In this document: positions 8,680 through 17,976 of the stretch, one piece after another
Layout: each line of letters begins with the position of its first letter
Position numbering within the stretch: the first letter of the stretch is position 1
NCBI GenBank assembly: GCA_041658405.1
Contig: JBBAAG010000031.1
Span: 1-32,151, forward strand
DNA: 32,151 nt
Reading direction: 5' to 3'
Source of the DNA: Elusimicrobiota bacterium
Lineage (GTDB): Bacteria > Elusimicrobiota > UBA5214 > JBBAAG01
Made by a program: the position numbers and the translations under genes
The notes under the pieces: model-generated
Database searches by the model: none
What the model was told of the DNA's origin: nothing
Seen by the model: only the letters and a program-made list of their open reading frames with translations

Positions 8680-11021
8680 TGCAAACGATCCCGGTTGATA
8701 CCATAACTTTTATACTCTACGCGTTGTTTGCTATCTCCACAGCGGACATTATATTATCATTCTTCTACAATACCAAACGCGTATTATTGTGGTATCTCCC
8801 ATTAGCCTATCTCGCAATTACAATAATGTTTTACCTGCGCACATACGATTCGTGCCAGATCAAGATAACGTTACTACATATTTACGGTACACTGCTTATT
8901 TGCGCGTGGTTAGTAAAAATTATTCAGGAAAAAAAGGTGCCGTTATCAGGGTTTCTCCCGCTCGCGCTGCCACTAGTATTTTTTCTTATATCAGGAACTG
9001 TGTCATATATGCATTCGCCGTTCAAAGCTGCTAGTTTCATGGATTTCCTGCGCAGGTTTTGCTATGTAAGTTTTGCGCTGATTATAATGGATGTTTTTAG
9101 TGATGAGAAACAGTTAAAACGTTTATTTGGGTTTGTAATCGCCGCGTGTACTATAAGTTCGGTTTACGGATTGATACAGTTTTTGGATATAAACTTTTAT
9201 CCCCCCGGCCCAACAGGGCTTGACCCGTTCATCTGGAGGAAAGCGTTCGGCTCACGTGTGTTTTCAACACACGGGAACCCAAACTTTTTTGGTGACTTCC
9301 TGGTAGTAATGACACCAATACTATTAGCGCAGATCATTCGCGCAAGGAATCCGTTTCACATATTTTTGTTTATTCTGGTATCTTTTAACGTTGCGGTTAC
9401 GGGATCAAAAGCCGCATGGATAGGATATACTGCGGGAGTAACCTCATTCATTTTTGTGGCATCAATATATTTTTCACACGCGAAAAAGGAAATTATAAAA
9501 AAGTATGCGACAATAGCGATCGTCGCGTTGCTCATCGTATGCTCGATTGGAGTAGCATACTATACGAAACAACGGACGGACTCCGCTAAATTCCGTATTT
9601 ACACATGGATGTCAACATGGGAAATGATACTCAAACGCCCATGGTTTGGCAGCGGTATCGGAACATTTTTCCTAACCTATCCCAAGTATCGCAGGCCTCA
9701 AATATTTTTTGTTGAAGGACGGCATAATACTGAAACTGACCATCCGGAAGACGAATACCTGGAAGTATGGTATGACGAAGGTTTGGTGGGATTCGGGATA
9801 TTCATCTGGCTTGTTGTTACTTTCCTCTCAGCAGGATTCAAACGGTTGAGGCAGTATACAAATTTTAATCAGGACAATTCCGGGAATGATCCCCCTGTAA
9901 AAAAAGAAAAAAATAAGCAGCAAATGAAACTTGACCCGCGGGCATATTTATTACTCGGTGTCTTATCGTCGTTACTTGGCTTACTCGCACATAACCTTAT
10001 GTGCGTATCCCTAAGGTTTGTATCTTCAGGTATATTCATCGGATTTATATTCGGTACTCTGGGCGCGTTAATTGGGCCGTCAGAAAAAAGCGCGGATAAC
10101 AAAAACCTTGCAGTGCCTTTATTACAAAACAAAGTGTTCTCCTTTATTTCTCAAGTCGTTATTGTATTAACCGCTCTTTACTGTGTAAACGTTTACCGCG
10201 GATTATTTATCGCTGATAAGGAACATAATATTGCAATATATTTCTCAAAACGCGGGGACTGGAATACTGCGCTTGAGCATTATAATAATGTAAAAAAGTA
10301 TAATCCATATTTCATAATGACCCATTACTTCATGGGTAACGTTTTTAATGATAGATTCAACATGGAAAAAACGTTCCACCCTGAATGGGGTGACCTTGAA
10401 CCACGGGATGATACTCAGCGCGCGTTATGGAAATACAATGACGTCAAACGTTCCGCACCAAATTATGTGCAGGTACATCACCAGACAGGGTTGGTCTATA
10501 TGAAACTCGGCGAGTATTATGCTCAACGCAATGATCCGGTAAAAGCAAAAGAAAATTATGAGAAAGCACTTGAGAATTTTGAGAAATATCGCACAATCGA
10601 CCCGATATTTGACCAAAATTATTCGCGCATGGCGTATGTGTATATGAAACTTGGAAACCCGCAAAAAGTAGAAGAAATGTATAAAGCGCATCTGAATTCG
10701 CCTCTTATTTGTAAGACCGGGCCGCACAATATTATGTGGGAAGACTGGGGTAAACGCCGGTACTATGAGCATACCGAAACATCGGTTAATCTAGGCAACT
10801 TTTATTACCTGCAAAATCGTTTCCCTGAAGCGGAACAAGCATACGTCCAGGCAACAAAACTTGGCCCCAAAAATACGCATGCATGGCGAAACCTCATGAT
10901 CCTGCGTATGCGGCTCGGACGCAGCGCTGATGCGGTTGCCGCAGGACGCACAGTACTTGAGTATGAACCTAATAATGAAGATATTAAAAAACTGTTAGCC
11001 TCACTTGGAGTAAACTTTTGA
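8679..11021 (+). CDS. O-antigen ligase (Wzy_C/WaaL-like) membrane protein with C-terminal TPR repeats, copy 1
   Basis: This 780-residue protein starts with GTG at 8679, overlapping the glyS stop and preceded by the purine-rich SD region AGGAAAGAAGGAAAG. Residues 1 to about 480 form a polytopic membrane domain of the O-antigen ligase/polymerase superfamily. Motifs include FSTHGNPNFFGDF (about residue 195), RPWFGSGIGTFFLTYP, and HPEDEYLEVWYDEGLVGFG (about residue 353), which match the Wzy_C periplasmic-loop region. The remainder (about 500-780) is made of tetratricopeptide-like repeats, e.g. ENYEKALENFEKY and RFPEAEQAYVQATKLGP, predicted to lie on the periplasmic side. Such fusions join or polymerise lipid-linked glycans, or glycosylate surface proteins. 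Acceptor and donor cannot be told from sequence. Confidence 0.85.
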   Translation: MQTIPVDTITFILYALFAISTADIILSFFYNTKRVLLWYLPLAYLAITIMFYLRTYDSCQIKITLLHIYGTLLICAWLVKIIQEKKVPLSGFLPLALPLVFFLISGTVSYMHSPFKAASFMDFLRRFCYVSFALIIMDVFSDEKQLKRLFGFVIAACTISSVYGLIQFLDINFYPPGPTGLDPFIWRKAFGSRVFSTHGNPNFFGDFLVVMTPILLAQIIRARNPFHIFLFILVSFNVAVTGSKAAWIGYTAGVTSFIFVASIYFSHAKKEIIKKYATIAIVALLIVCSIGVAYYTKQRTDSAKFRIYTWMSTWEMILKRPWFGSGIGTFFLTYPKYRRPQIFFVEGRHNTETDHPEDEYLEVWYDEGLVGFGIFIWLVVTFLSAGFKRLRQYTNFNQDNSGNDPPVKKEKNKQQMKLDPRAYLLLGVLSSLLGLLAHNLMCVSLRFVSSGIFIGFIFGTLGALIGPSEKSADNKNLAVPLLQNKVFSFISQVVIVLTALYCVNVYRGLFIADKEHNIAIYFSKRGDWNTALEHYNNVKKYNPYFIMTHYFMGNVFNDRFNMEKTFHPEWGDLEPRDDTQRALWKYNDVKRSAPNYVQVHHQTGLVYMKLGEYYAQRNDPVKAKENYEKALENFEKYRTIDPIFDQNYSRMAYVYMKLGNPQKVEEMYKAHLNSPLICKTGPHNIMWEDWGKRRYYEHTETSVNLGNFYYLQNRFPEAEQAYVQATKLGPKNTHAWRNLMILRMRLGRSADAVAAGRTVLEYEPNNEDIKKLLASLGVNF

Positions 11022-13495
11022 ACAGTATCCTCATTTTTATCCTGTTAATAGTAACCCCGTTGCTTTTTTTTACCGATATGACACGCAATCCTTATTATAT
11101 ACAAATAGTTACGTTAAACATCTGTATCCTCCTTTTTTGGGCATACCGGTTTTATCTTGCGTTGAAACAAAAAATATTTGTATTCCATAAAACGCCGTTG
11201 GATATTCCGCTACTCGTATTCATAGGAGTGATTTTTCTGTCAATAACAGCGTGTTTTGTTTTTCCTCATCCGCAATTCGGTAAGAATGGTTTATTCCACC
11301 CTCTTCTACCCCAGTTGTTTTACAGTATTTACAGTGAAGCCGGCAAAAATGTTGCGTTTGTTATCATAAACTGGATACTTGCGTTCTGGATGTTTGTAAC
11401 GTTTATGGAAGACAATAAAAAAATTGATTATATTCTGTCACTATGCTTTATCACCACAACCCTGGCATCTATTTACGGTATAATGCAGTATTTTGGGATG
11501 GAAATATTTTGGCCAAAAGTGTTAAACCCCTACGGCGGCAGGTGTGTGTCCACCTTCGGGAATCCTAATTTTTTGTCAGCATTTCTAATAGTAATAATAC
11601 CTTTTTTATTATACAAACTGATACTCGCGAAAAATGTTGTAATACGTATTTTTTACTTTATTATTAACAGCATAGTTTTTTGGGCACTGGTGTGTTCGCT
11701 TACGCGTTCATCCTGGCTGGGTTTAGCTGCAGGGCTGATTGTTTTTGTTACAGGACTTTACTACTTTTTCCCAAAAGTTATGAAAACACAATTACCTACC
11801 TTACTTGCGCTTGGAATTACTTTTGGGATCATACTTTCATTATTGCCTCAAAGCAGTGTGTCAGGATACCATCCACGTGTAACGGAACGATTGACTGAAA
11901 TACAACATGCTGTAAAGAATGTTTATCCGCCACTGCATCAACGTGTGCTCATATGGTCATGCGCTTGGGATATGATTAAAGAGCGGCCTGTTATAGGAAA
12001 AGGATGGGGTGTATTTGAACTATTTTACCCGTTTTATCAGTCTAAGTATCTTTTGCAGATACCTGAATGGCGGCAGTTACGTACTCACGCAAATAATGCG
12101 CATAATGAGATACTGGAAGTATTATCGCAAACCGGTATCATAGGGCTTGGGGTTTTTATTTGGATTTGGATATTATTTTTTGCATTTTCCTATAAAACAT
12201 TGCGCAGTTATGCCCTTGAACCCGGTGAGAGTAAACAAAATACGGGGGTACTTCAACAACGCACCTCCGATGGATTGCTTGTACTCGCAGCAGTAAGCAG
12301 TTCCGTGTGTATGCTGGCAGACAATTTATTGAATGTTTCACTACATTTTGTAGTACCCGTCTTGGTTTTTTGGATGGCAGTAGCTATCGTTATCGTAAAA
12401 GGCACCAACCGCGAGAACATAGATAGTAATACTGTAGTTACGTTAGACCTTAATAAACACAACTTCCGCCCGTGGCTCTATGCAGGGATAATATTAACGT
12501 TGTACATGGTCACCGTCAATTTTCGTTTCTTTATTGGAGAAACTTATTATTTTAAGGGGTTTAAACTTGTCCGCAGGGGTGAACTCAAAACCGCACAGGT
12601 AATGCTGGAGAACGCACGAAAATGGCATCGATTTGAGGTTAATAACACATACGAGTTGGGTAACACATACGCACGTAACCGTGAGCTTGATAAAGCATTA
12701 TGGGCGTATGATGAAGCGTTGAAGTCTAACCTCGGATACGATGAGATATATTTTAATCTAGCAACGGTTGAGTCTATGCTGAACAAACACGAAGAAGCGT
12801 ATATTAATTATAAACGCGCAACAAGTATCAACCCTTTGTCGTTAGACGCGTTTTTGTCATTAGGGAATTATTACCTCCGCAAACTTGATACTGAACCCTC
12901 CGCAGTGGAATCCGCCACCCGGGTATTTAAACATATAATCAGCGTAGATCCGCAAAATAAGGAATCTTATAATAACCTAGGATATATGTATTTACGTAAA
13001 AAAGACAGGGAAAATGCAGCTGAATGTTTTGCCCGCGCAGTTCAGATAGATCCGGGGTTTGAACTTGCACGGCGTAACCTTTTATCAATCGGCGGGAGTT
13101 ATGCCAATAATTTACCCCCCGCGAATAGTTCGGCAATTGATGATGATACTGTTTTCGCAAACTTAGACAATCTTATTCGCTCCAATAAATGGTCTTTAGC
13201 AGAAACAGAAGCGCTTAGGTTAGTTAAAATCAACCCTACAAACCTTAAGTCACGGTTATATTTAGGCAACATTTTTTATCAACTAAAAAAATATGGCGTT
13301 GCAGCACAGGAGTACAATTATATTTTGAAGTTAAGCCCATCAAACGCAGCTGCACATGCCAACCTCGGGCTTACATATATCGAACTTAGGAACTACCGCA
13401 ATGCAAAAACTGAACTTGAAACTGCATTGAGCATAACGCCAGGTAATAAGACAATACAGAATGCATTAAATCAACTTAAGGCGTTAGGGTATTGA
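11018..13495 (+). CDS. O-antigen ligase (Wzy_C/WaaL-like) membrane protein with C-terminal TPR repeats, copy 2
   Basis: This 825-residue paralogue of the preceding gene starts at TTG 11018 and overlaps the upstream TGA by four bases, implying translational coupling. The membrane domain (about 1-500) carries the same landmarks: VSTFGNPNFLSAFLIV (about residue 180), ERPVIGKGWGVFELFYPFY, and AHNEILEVLSQTGIIGLG (about residue 360). The C-terminal 300 residues are TPR repeats with clear periodicity (DKALWAYDEALKSN, EEAYINYKRATSINP, ENAAECFARAVQIDP, YRNAKTELETALSITP). The two copies keep the same architecture but have diverged substantially, so the duplication is old. Function in surface glycan ligation or polymerisation is inferred from family membership. 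Confidence 0.85.
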   Translation: MNSILIFILLIVTPLLFFTDMTRNPYYIQIVTLNICILLFWAYRFYLALKQKIFVFHKTPLDIPLLVFIGVIFLSITACFVFPHPQFGKNGLFHPLLPQLFYSIYSEAGKNVAFVIINWILAFWMFVTFMEDNKKIDYILSLCFITTTLASIYGIMQYFGMEIFWPKVLNPYGGRCVSTFGNPNFLSAFLIVIIPFLLYKLILAKNVVIRIFYFIINSIVFWALVCSLTRSSWLGLAAGLIVFVTGLYYFFPKVMKTQLPTLLALGITFGIILSLLPQSSVSGYHPRVTERLTEIQHAVKNVYPPLHQRVLIWSCAWDMIKERPVIGKGWGVFELFYPFYQSKYLLQIPEWRQLRTHANNAHNEILEVLSQTGIIGLGVFIWIWILFFAFSYKTLRSYALEPGESKQNTGVLQQRTSDGLLVLAAVSSSVCMLADNLLNVSLHFVVPVLVFWMAVAIVIVKGTNRENIDSNTVVTLDLNKHNFRPWLYAGIILTLYMVTVNFRFFIGETYYFKGFKLVRRGELKTAQVMLENARKWHRFEVNNTYELGNTYARNRELDKALWAYDEALKSNLGYDEIYFNLATVESMLNKHEEAYINYKRATSINPLSLDAFLSLGNYYLRKLDTEPSAVESATRVFKHIISVDPQNKESYNNLGYMYLRKKDRENAAECFARAVQIDPGFELARRNLLSIGGSYANNLPPANSSAIDDDTVFANLDNLIRSNKWSLAETEALRLVKINPTNLKSRLYLGNIFYQLKKYGVAAQEYNYILKLSPSNAAAHANLGLTYIELRNYRNAKTELETALSITPGNKTIQNALNQLKALGY

Positions 13496-13525
13496 ACTAT
13501 TCATTCAATAATACCTTATTTGTAT

Positions 13526-13544
13526 AAAAACCTGCGGTTTTTTT
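13526..13544 (+). terminator. Possible intrinsic terminator after the ligase/TPR genes
   Basis: A short perfect hairpin, AAAAACC-TGC-GGTTTTT, runs directly into a T tract, 30 bp after the stop of the second ligase/TPR gene. The stem is only seven pairs, most of them A-T, and the loop is three bases, so it is a weak candidate. Confidence 0.4.
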
Positions 13545-13546
13545 GG

Positions 13547-13552
13547 TATAAT
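13547..13552 (+). promoter_or_regulatory. -10-like TATAAT before yebC
   Basis: A perfect TATAAT lies 62 bp before the yebC ATG and only two bases after the T tract of the hairpin above. No good -35 hexamer is found at 16-18 bp; TTGTAT (13520-13525) is 21 bp away. It could be the start of the yebC-ruvCAB transcription unit, but on weak evidence. Confidence 0.3.
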
Positions 13553-13613
13553 TATGAAGATTATTAGCACAGAAGATTTTATTAATAAAAAATGGTCATA
13601 AGGAGGGAATTAA

Positions 13614-14375
13614 ATGTCAGGACATTCTAAATGGGCAGGGATTAAGCACCATAAAGCCGCTCAAGATTCAAAACGCGGCCGGTTATTCACTAAAATAATA
13701 CGCGAGTTAACAATATCTGCACGCGAAAGCGGTAGTAATCCGGATCATAACCCGCGGTTGAGAAAAGCTATAGAAGACGCGCGTACAGCTAATATGCCTC
13801 AAGATAATGTTAAGAAAGCAATTATGCGCGGTACCGGCGAACTCCCGGGAGTTATCTATGAAGAAGTTTCGTACGAAGGCTACGGCCCGGGTGGCGTAGC
13901 GGTTTTAGTTGAGACTACTACTGATAACAAAAACCGTACAACCGCAGAAATACGGAAAATGTTTTCCGCGCATGGCGGTAACCTCGGCGAGAACGGTTGT
14001 GTAGGATGGATGTTTTCGAAAAAAGGTTTTATCGCGATTGATAAAAAAACAATGAAGGAAGACGATTTTCTCAACTTATCCCTGGAGATAGGTGCGGATG
14101 ACGTTCATTCGGATGATGATGATAGTTATGAGATCTACACTACTGTCGAAGATTTTAATAAAGTAAAAAAAGGCGTTGATGACCACAAAGTTATTACTCT
14201 TACCGCGGAAGTAACTTATGTTCCTCAGACGTATGTTAAGCTTGATGATAAAAGTGCGGAACAAATGCTGTCGTTAATGGAAGACCTTGACAACCATGAC
14301 GACGTGAAAAATGTGTATGCCAATTTTGATATAGCAAAAGAGTTGATGGAAAAAATTAGTCAAGCACAGGGTTAA
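13614..14375 (+). CDS. yebC: YebC/PmpR family transcription/translation factor (TACO1 family)
   Basis: This 253-residue protein starts MSGHSKWAGIKHHKAAQDSK, the invariant N-terminus of the YebC/TACO1 family. Other family blocks are DNVKKAIMRGTGE, YEGYGPGGVAVLVE, NKNRTTAEIRKMFSAHGG and GCVGWMF. A strong SD, AAGGAGGG, lies eight to nine bases before the ATG. Members were described as DNA-binding regulators in some bacteria and more recently linked to translation of difficult peptide stretches; which applies here cannot be told. The gene lies directly before ruvC, a common arrangement, and the two are separated by only six bases. Confidence 0.96.
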   Translation: MSGHSKWAGIKHHKAAQDSKRGRLFTKIIRELTISARESGSNPDHNPRLRKAIEDARTANMPQDNVKKAIMRGTGELPGVIYEEVSYEGYGPGGVAVLVETTTDNKNRTTAEIRKMFSAHGGNLGENGCVGWMFSKKGFIAIDKKTMKEDDFLNLSLEIGADDVHSDDDDSYEIYTTVEDFNKVKKGVDDHKVITLTAEVTYVPQTYVKLDDKSAEQMLSLMEDLDNHDDVKNVYANFDIAKELMEKISQAQG

Positions 14376-14381
14376 CGTCGA

Positions 14382-14888
14382 GTGAGGATACTTGGGATAG
14401 ATCCCGGCAGCGCAATACTTGGCTGGGGAATTATTGAGTCTGTTAATGATACCGCTACAGCGGTTGATTACGGTGTTATTACTACCCCTAAGAAGTGTGA
14501 AATCCGTGAAAGGTTGACAACTATATATTCCGGCGTAGAACGCATCATACAAAAATTCAATCCTGATACTATGGCTATAGAAAAACTTTTCTTCAACAAG
14601 AATGTTACAACTGCGATGGCAGTGAGTGAATCACGTGGTGTGGCAATACTTGCCGCTGCAAAAATTGGTATTTGTGTATGTGAGTATACGCCGCTTCAGG
14701 TAAAAAAAGCGTTAACTGGTTACGGTATTGCAGAAAAACAGCAGGTACAGAAAATGATTCAGTTATTATTGAGATTAAAGGAATTACCGAAACCTGACGA
14801 TGCAGCGGATGCACTGGCTATCGCGTTGTGTTGTTTAAGTACAGATACTTTTACTAAAGCCGTCAATGATGCGGAAAACAAATTATAG
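14382..14888 (+). CDS. ruvC: Holliday junction resolvase RuvC
   Basis: This 168-residue protein uses a GTG start and begins RILGIDPGSAILGWGI. The four acidic residues of the RuvC active site are in place: D7 (IDPG), E67 (AIEKLFF), D140 and D143 (DDAADALAIALC). RuvC is a dimeric RNase H-fold endonuclease that cuts Holliday junctions after RuvAB branch migration. Length matches the family. It is followed 21 bp later by ruvA, giving a full ruvCAB set after yebC. Confidence 0.97.
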   Translation: MRILGIDPGSAILGWGIIESVNDTATAVDYGVITTPKKCEIRERLTTIYSGVERIIQKFNPDTMAIEKLFFNKNVTTAMAVSESRGVAILAAAKIGICVCEYTPLQVKKALTGYGIAEKQQVQKMIQLLLRLKELPKPDDAADALAIALCCLSTDTFTKAVNDAENKL

Positions 14889-14909
14889 GTTAAGGAATGG
14901 TGTGGGTAT

Positions 14910-15527
14910 ATGATACGTTTTATCAAAGGTGTATTAGCAGAAAAAAGTATGAGTTCCTCTGTTATTGATGTAAACGGTATAGGTTATGAAGTTATTATCT
15001 CGCAGAATACTTACCAAAAACTTCCATCTGTCGGAAAGTATGTGGTCTTCTACACTCATTTTTATATCCGTGAAACTTCACAGGAACTATACGGGTTCAC
15101 CTCAACAGAAGAACGCGATTTATTCCAAAAACTACTGACAGTTAACGATGTCGGCCCGAAGATAGCGTTGTCAATCCTGTCTGTAGCGCATCCTTTAATG
15201 TTCCGTAAAGCTGTACTTGAAAACGATATACATTTTCTTACTACTATCCCCGGGATCGGGAAAAAGACCGCTGAAAAAGTTATACTGGAATTGAAGGGTA
15301 AAATAAAAGACTGGGTAATCCCCGGTGACAGAGATGATACCGAACAGGTAGTAACAAAAACGCGGAACGTTACGGATGCAATCGCCGGGCTAGTGGGGTT
15401 AGGATACAAAGAACCCGATGCACGTGATGCTGTTGAAGCTGTAGATACTGAACTAACACCCAATTCAACCGCAGAAGAAATTATTACCATCGCGTTAAGA
15501 AAGTTTGGAAATGAAAAAAGAACGTGA
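14910..15527 (+). CDS. ruvA: Holliday junction branch migration protein RuvA
   Basis: This 205-residue protein begins MIRFIKGVLAEKS, the OB-fold start of RuvA, with YEVIISQNTY following. The two helix-hairpin-helix segments are VNDVGPKIALSILS and IPGIGKKTAEKVILELK (about residues 72-130). The C-terminal RuvB-contacting domain is ATAGLVGLGYKEPDARDAV-like (here starting DAIAGLVGLGY). RuvA tetramers bind four-way junctions and recruit RuvB. The end of the gene overlaps the start of ruvB by 17-23 bases depending on the chosen ruvB start. Confidence 0.97.
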   Translation: MIRFIKGVLAEKSMSSSVIDVNGIGYEVIISQNTYQKLPSVGKYVVFYTHFYIRETSQELYGFTSTEERDLFQKLLTVNDVGPKIALSILSVAHPLMFRKAVLENDIHFLTTIPGIGKKTAEKVILELKGKIKDWVIPGDRDDTEQVVTKTRNVTDAIAGLVGLGYKEPDARDAVEAVDTELTPNSTAEEIITIALRKFGNEKRT

Positions 15528-16542
15528 TACCCTGATTAACTCTACCAAAACCTCTGCTGACGAACAGCAGGTGGATACATCGTTACGCCCAAAGGTACTG
15601 ACCGAATTTATAGGCCAGGAAAAACTTAAATCCAACCTCAAAGTTTTTATTGAAGCCGCAAGGAAACGGAAAGAACCGCTGGATCACTGCTTGTTCTATA
15701 GCCCGCCGGGTTTAGGGAAAACTACGCTTGCTAACATTATAGCCAATGAAATGAGGGTTAATATCCGTACCACCTCAGGGCCTGTACTTGAACGTGTAGG
15801 CGATATAGCGGCAATACTTACAGGATTAAAAGACGGCGATGTGTTCTTCATAGATGAAATCCACCGGCTTAACCGTTCAGTGGAAGAGGCGTTGTATCCT
15901 GTAATGGAAGAAAATAAACTTGATATCATCCTTGGACAGGGCCCTCAAGCGCGTACTATGCGGTTACCATTACCTAAGTTTACGCTTATCGGCGCAACGA
16001 CACGCGCAGGATTGCTAACTTCACCTTTACGTGAACGCTTTGGTATAGTTGCAAACCTTGACTTTTATCCTCCGGCTGAATTGAAGCAGATAGTCCTTCG
16101 TTCCGCAAGTATTTTGAATATCTGTATCGACGACCCTGGCGCAGCAACAATCGCACAGCGGTCAAGAGGCACACCGAGGATAGTTAACCGCTTATTACGC
16201 CGTACACGCGACTTCGCGGAGGTTAAGGCAGACGGTGTTATCACACAAGAAGTTGCGATGAATGCGCTTGCGGCGTTGGAGATCGACCCTGCGGGATTGG
16301 ATGTTACTGACCGCAAAATATTAGCTGCAATTATTGAAAAATTCTCGGGCGGCCCTGTTGGGCTTGATACCATTGCGGTAGCGGTCTCTGAAGAAACGGA
16401 TAGCTTGACTGACGTTTATGAACCATTTCTTATACAAGCAGGATTTCTACAACGTACACCACGGGGACGTGTAGCAACCGAACATGCGTACAAACATCTG
16501 GGAATTATTCATACAAAAAATAAGGAAGAGAACTTGTTCTGA
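15511..16542 (+). CDS. ruvB: Holliday junction ATP-dependent helicase RuvB
   Basis: I chose the ATG at 15511 (343 residues, starting MKKERDTLINS); a TTG at 15505 would add two residues. Family blocks are LRPKVLTEFIGQEKLKSNL, the Walker A SPPGLGKTTLANIIANEM, Walker B DVFFIDEIHRLNR, and the sensor/arginine-finger region GATTRAGLLTSPLRERFG. A winged-helix C-terminus includes EPFLIQAGFLQRTPRGR. RuvB forms hexameric rings that drive branch migration with RuvA. Overlap with ruvA suggests coupled translation. The stop is only three bases from the stop of the convergent MFS gene. Confidence 0.98.
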   Translation: MKKERDTLINSTKTSADEQQVDTSLRPKVLTEFIGQEKLKSNLKVFIEAARKRKEPLDHCLFYSPPGLGKTTLANIIANEMRVNIRTTSGPVLERVGDIAAILTGLKDGDVFFIDEIHRLNRSVEEALYPVMEENKLDIILGQGPQARTMRLPLPKFTLIGATTRAGLLTSPLRERFGIVANLDFYPPAELKQIVLRSASILNICIDDPGAATIAQRSRGTPRIVNRLLRRTRDFAEVKADGVITQEVAMNALAALEIDPAGLDVTDRKILAAIIEKFSGGPVGLDTIAVAVSEETDSLTDVYEPFLIQAGFLQRTPRGRVATEHAYKHLGIIHTKNKEENLF

Positions 16543-16545
16543 GTC

Positions 16546-17961
16546 CTATTTATTACTATTAATCTCCGTTGTTTTAGCGACATTATCTTCCTCAAATTCG
16601 CCGGTAGTGAGAACTTTCCAAAAATGTTTTACACGTACAAAGTTTTCCCCTGGCGAGAAAAAGGACCATACATCGGACACTATATTGGATACCGGTGAAG
16701 TTATCCCTATGACTGAAACCAGTATTTCACGATCGCCTATATGTTCGACAGGCTTCACTTCCTCAAAATTACTCAGCATAAACAAATCGCAAAGCCAACG
16801 CCCGATTCCGGAGATCAGGAACATTGTTAAATATGTAGAATTGAACACTAGCGGAGGAACGACTGAGATTATCCATCCACCTGTAATACTTCCCAAAAAT
16901 ATACAGACCCCAACTGTAAAGTTGTAATACGCCACACACCGTGTGCGGGTTTCCGGACTGGCAGTATCAAAAATAAAATTCATAGCTGCTAGTCCCATAC
17001 CTGACCATATATAAGCCGCCAACGCGTTCGCTATCATCAAGTACACCGTATTCCCGGACACTATCCAGAGCAAAGGTATCAACGGCATCAATCGCGCAGA
17101 AGTTTTAATAATCTTTGCATTACCATACTTGTCGGTAAGCTTCCCCCATAATGGCAATGAAAAAATCCCGGCGATACTCCCAGCTGTAAGTATCAAAATA
17201 TATGTTGTATAGTCCATCTTTAGTTCTTTTAGCATATACGGCGCAAAAAACGGGCTGCACCAGAACGTGGTGTAATACAAAATACCCATAAAAATAACAA
17301 ACTTAGCAAAATTGCTTTCTTTCGCGCGGAGGATGAATTGTAGATATGTAAACTTTTTTTCTTTAGCTTTAATGACTGATACGTCATCCATAAGGGAAAC
17401 ATAATACACCGATATGTATCGCACAACTGCGCCTAAGACAAATAGTATTGAAAAACCTAACACTTTATTCTTTATAGCGGAAAGAAAAACACCAGCGGCC
17501 AAACTAACTATCACGGCTACTATCCCGAGAATCCTATTTCTCCATGCAAAATATGTGCCGTACTTTGTTTTATCTATAGTATCACTCATCAAACTCGCCC
17601 ATGCGGGAACAATGAACGCAACACTGGAACCGGATATCACTGCAAGAATAAGGAATGTTTCGATTCTAATGCTTTGCGGTAACATAATTATGAACGCCAT
17701 CAATAACAACGCAGTTGCCTGCATCGCAACGCCAATTACCGTAAATTTTACGCGGCTGCCGACAAGGTCGGTAACCTCTGCGGAACGCAGCTGTAAAACC
17801 GCGCCTGCCAGCTGAGGTAGTGCGGAAAGCAAGCCTATAACAAAGTTGCTTGCTCCAACCAGGATCGCGAACGGTGACATATAACTTGATGTCAACCCGA
17901 CCATCACTGTACTGAAAAATCCGTCGTAGAATGATGCACGCAAGCTTGTCTTCTGTGTCAT
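16546..17961 (-). CDS. MFS-type transporter, substrate unknown
   Basis: This 471-residue protein is very hydrophobic, with about 12 predicted membrane helices arranged in two halves, as in the major facilitator superfamily. The loop between helices 2 and 3 contains AEVTDLVGSRVKF and the equivalent loop in the second half contains LWGKLTDKYGNAK, which resembles the MFS motif A (G-x3-D-x2-G). The C-terminal tail is long and polar. It lies 15 bp downstream of the Gfo/Idh oxidoreductase gene on the same strand, so the pair is probably an operon that imports and oxidises or modifies a sugar or polyol. The substrate cannot be told from sequence. Its 3' end faces ruvB with no visible terminator. Confidence 0.8.
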   Translation of the reverse strand: MTQKTSLRASFYDGFFSTVMVGLTSSYMSPFAILVGASNFVIGLLSALPQLAGAVLQLRSAEVTDLVGSRVKFTVIGVAMQATALLLMAFIIMLPQSIRIETFLILAVISGSSVAFIVPAWASLMSDTIDKTKYGTYFAWRNRILGIVAVIVSLAAGVFLSAIKNKVLGFSILFVLGAVVRYISVYYVSLMDDVSVIKAKEKKFTYLQFILRAKESNFAKFVIFMGILYYTTFWCSPFFAPYMLKELKMDYTTYILILTAGSIAGIFSLPLWGKLTDKYGNAKIIKTSARLMPLIPLLWIVSGNTVYLMIANALAAYIWSGMGLAAMNFIFDTASPETRTRCVAYYNFTVGVCIFLGSITGGWIISVVPPLVFNSTYLTMFLISGIGRWLCDLFMLSNFEEVKPVEHIGDREILVSVIGITSPVSNIVSDVWSFFSPGENFVRVKHFWKVLTTGEFEEDNVAKTTEINSNK

Positions 17962-17976
17962 ACTTTACAACCTATC

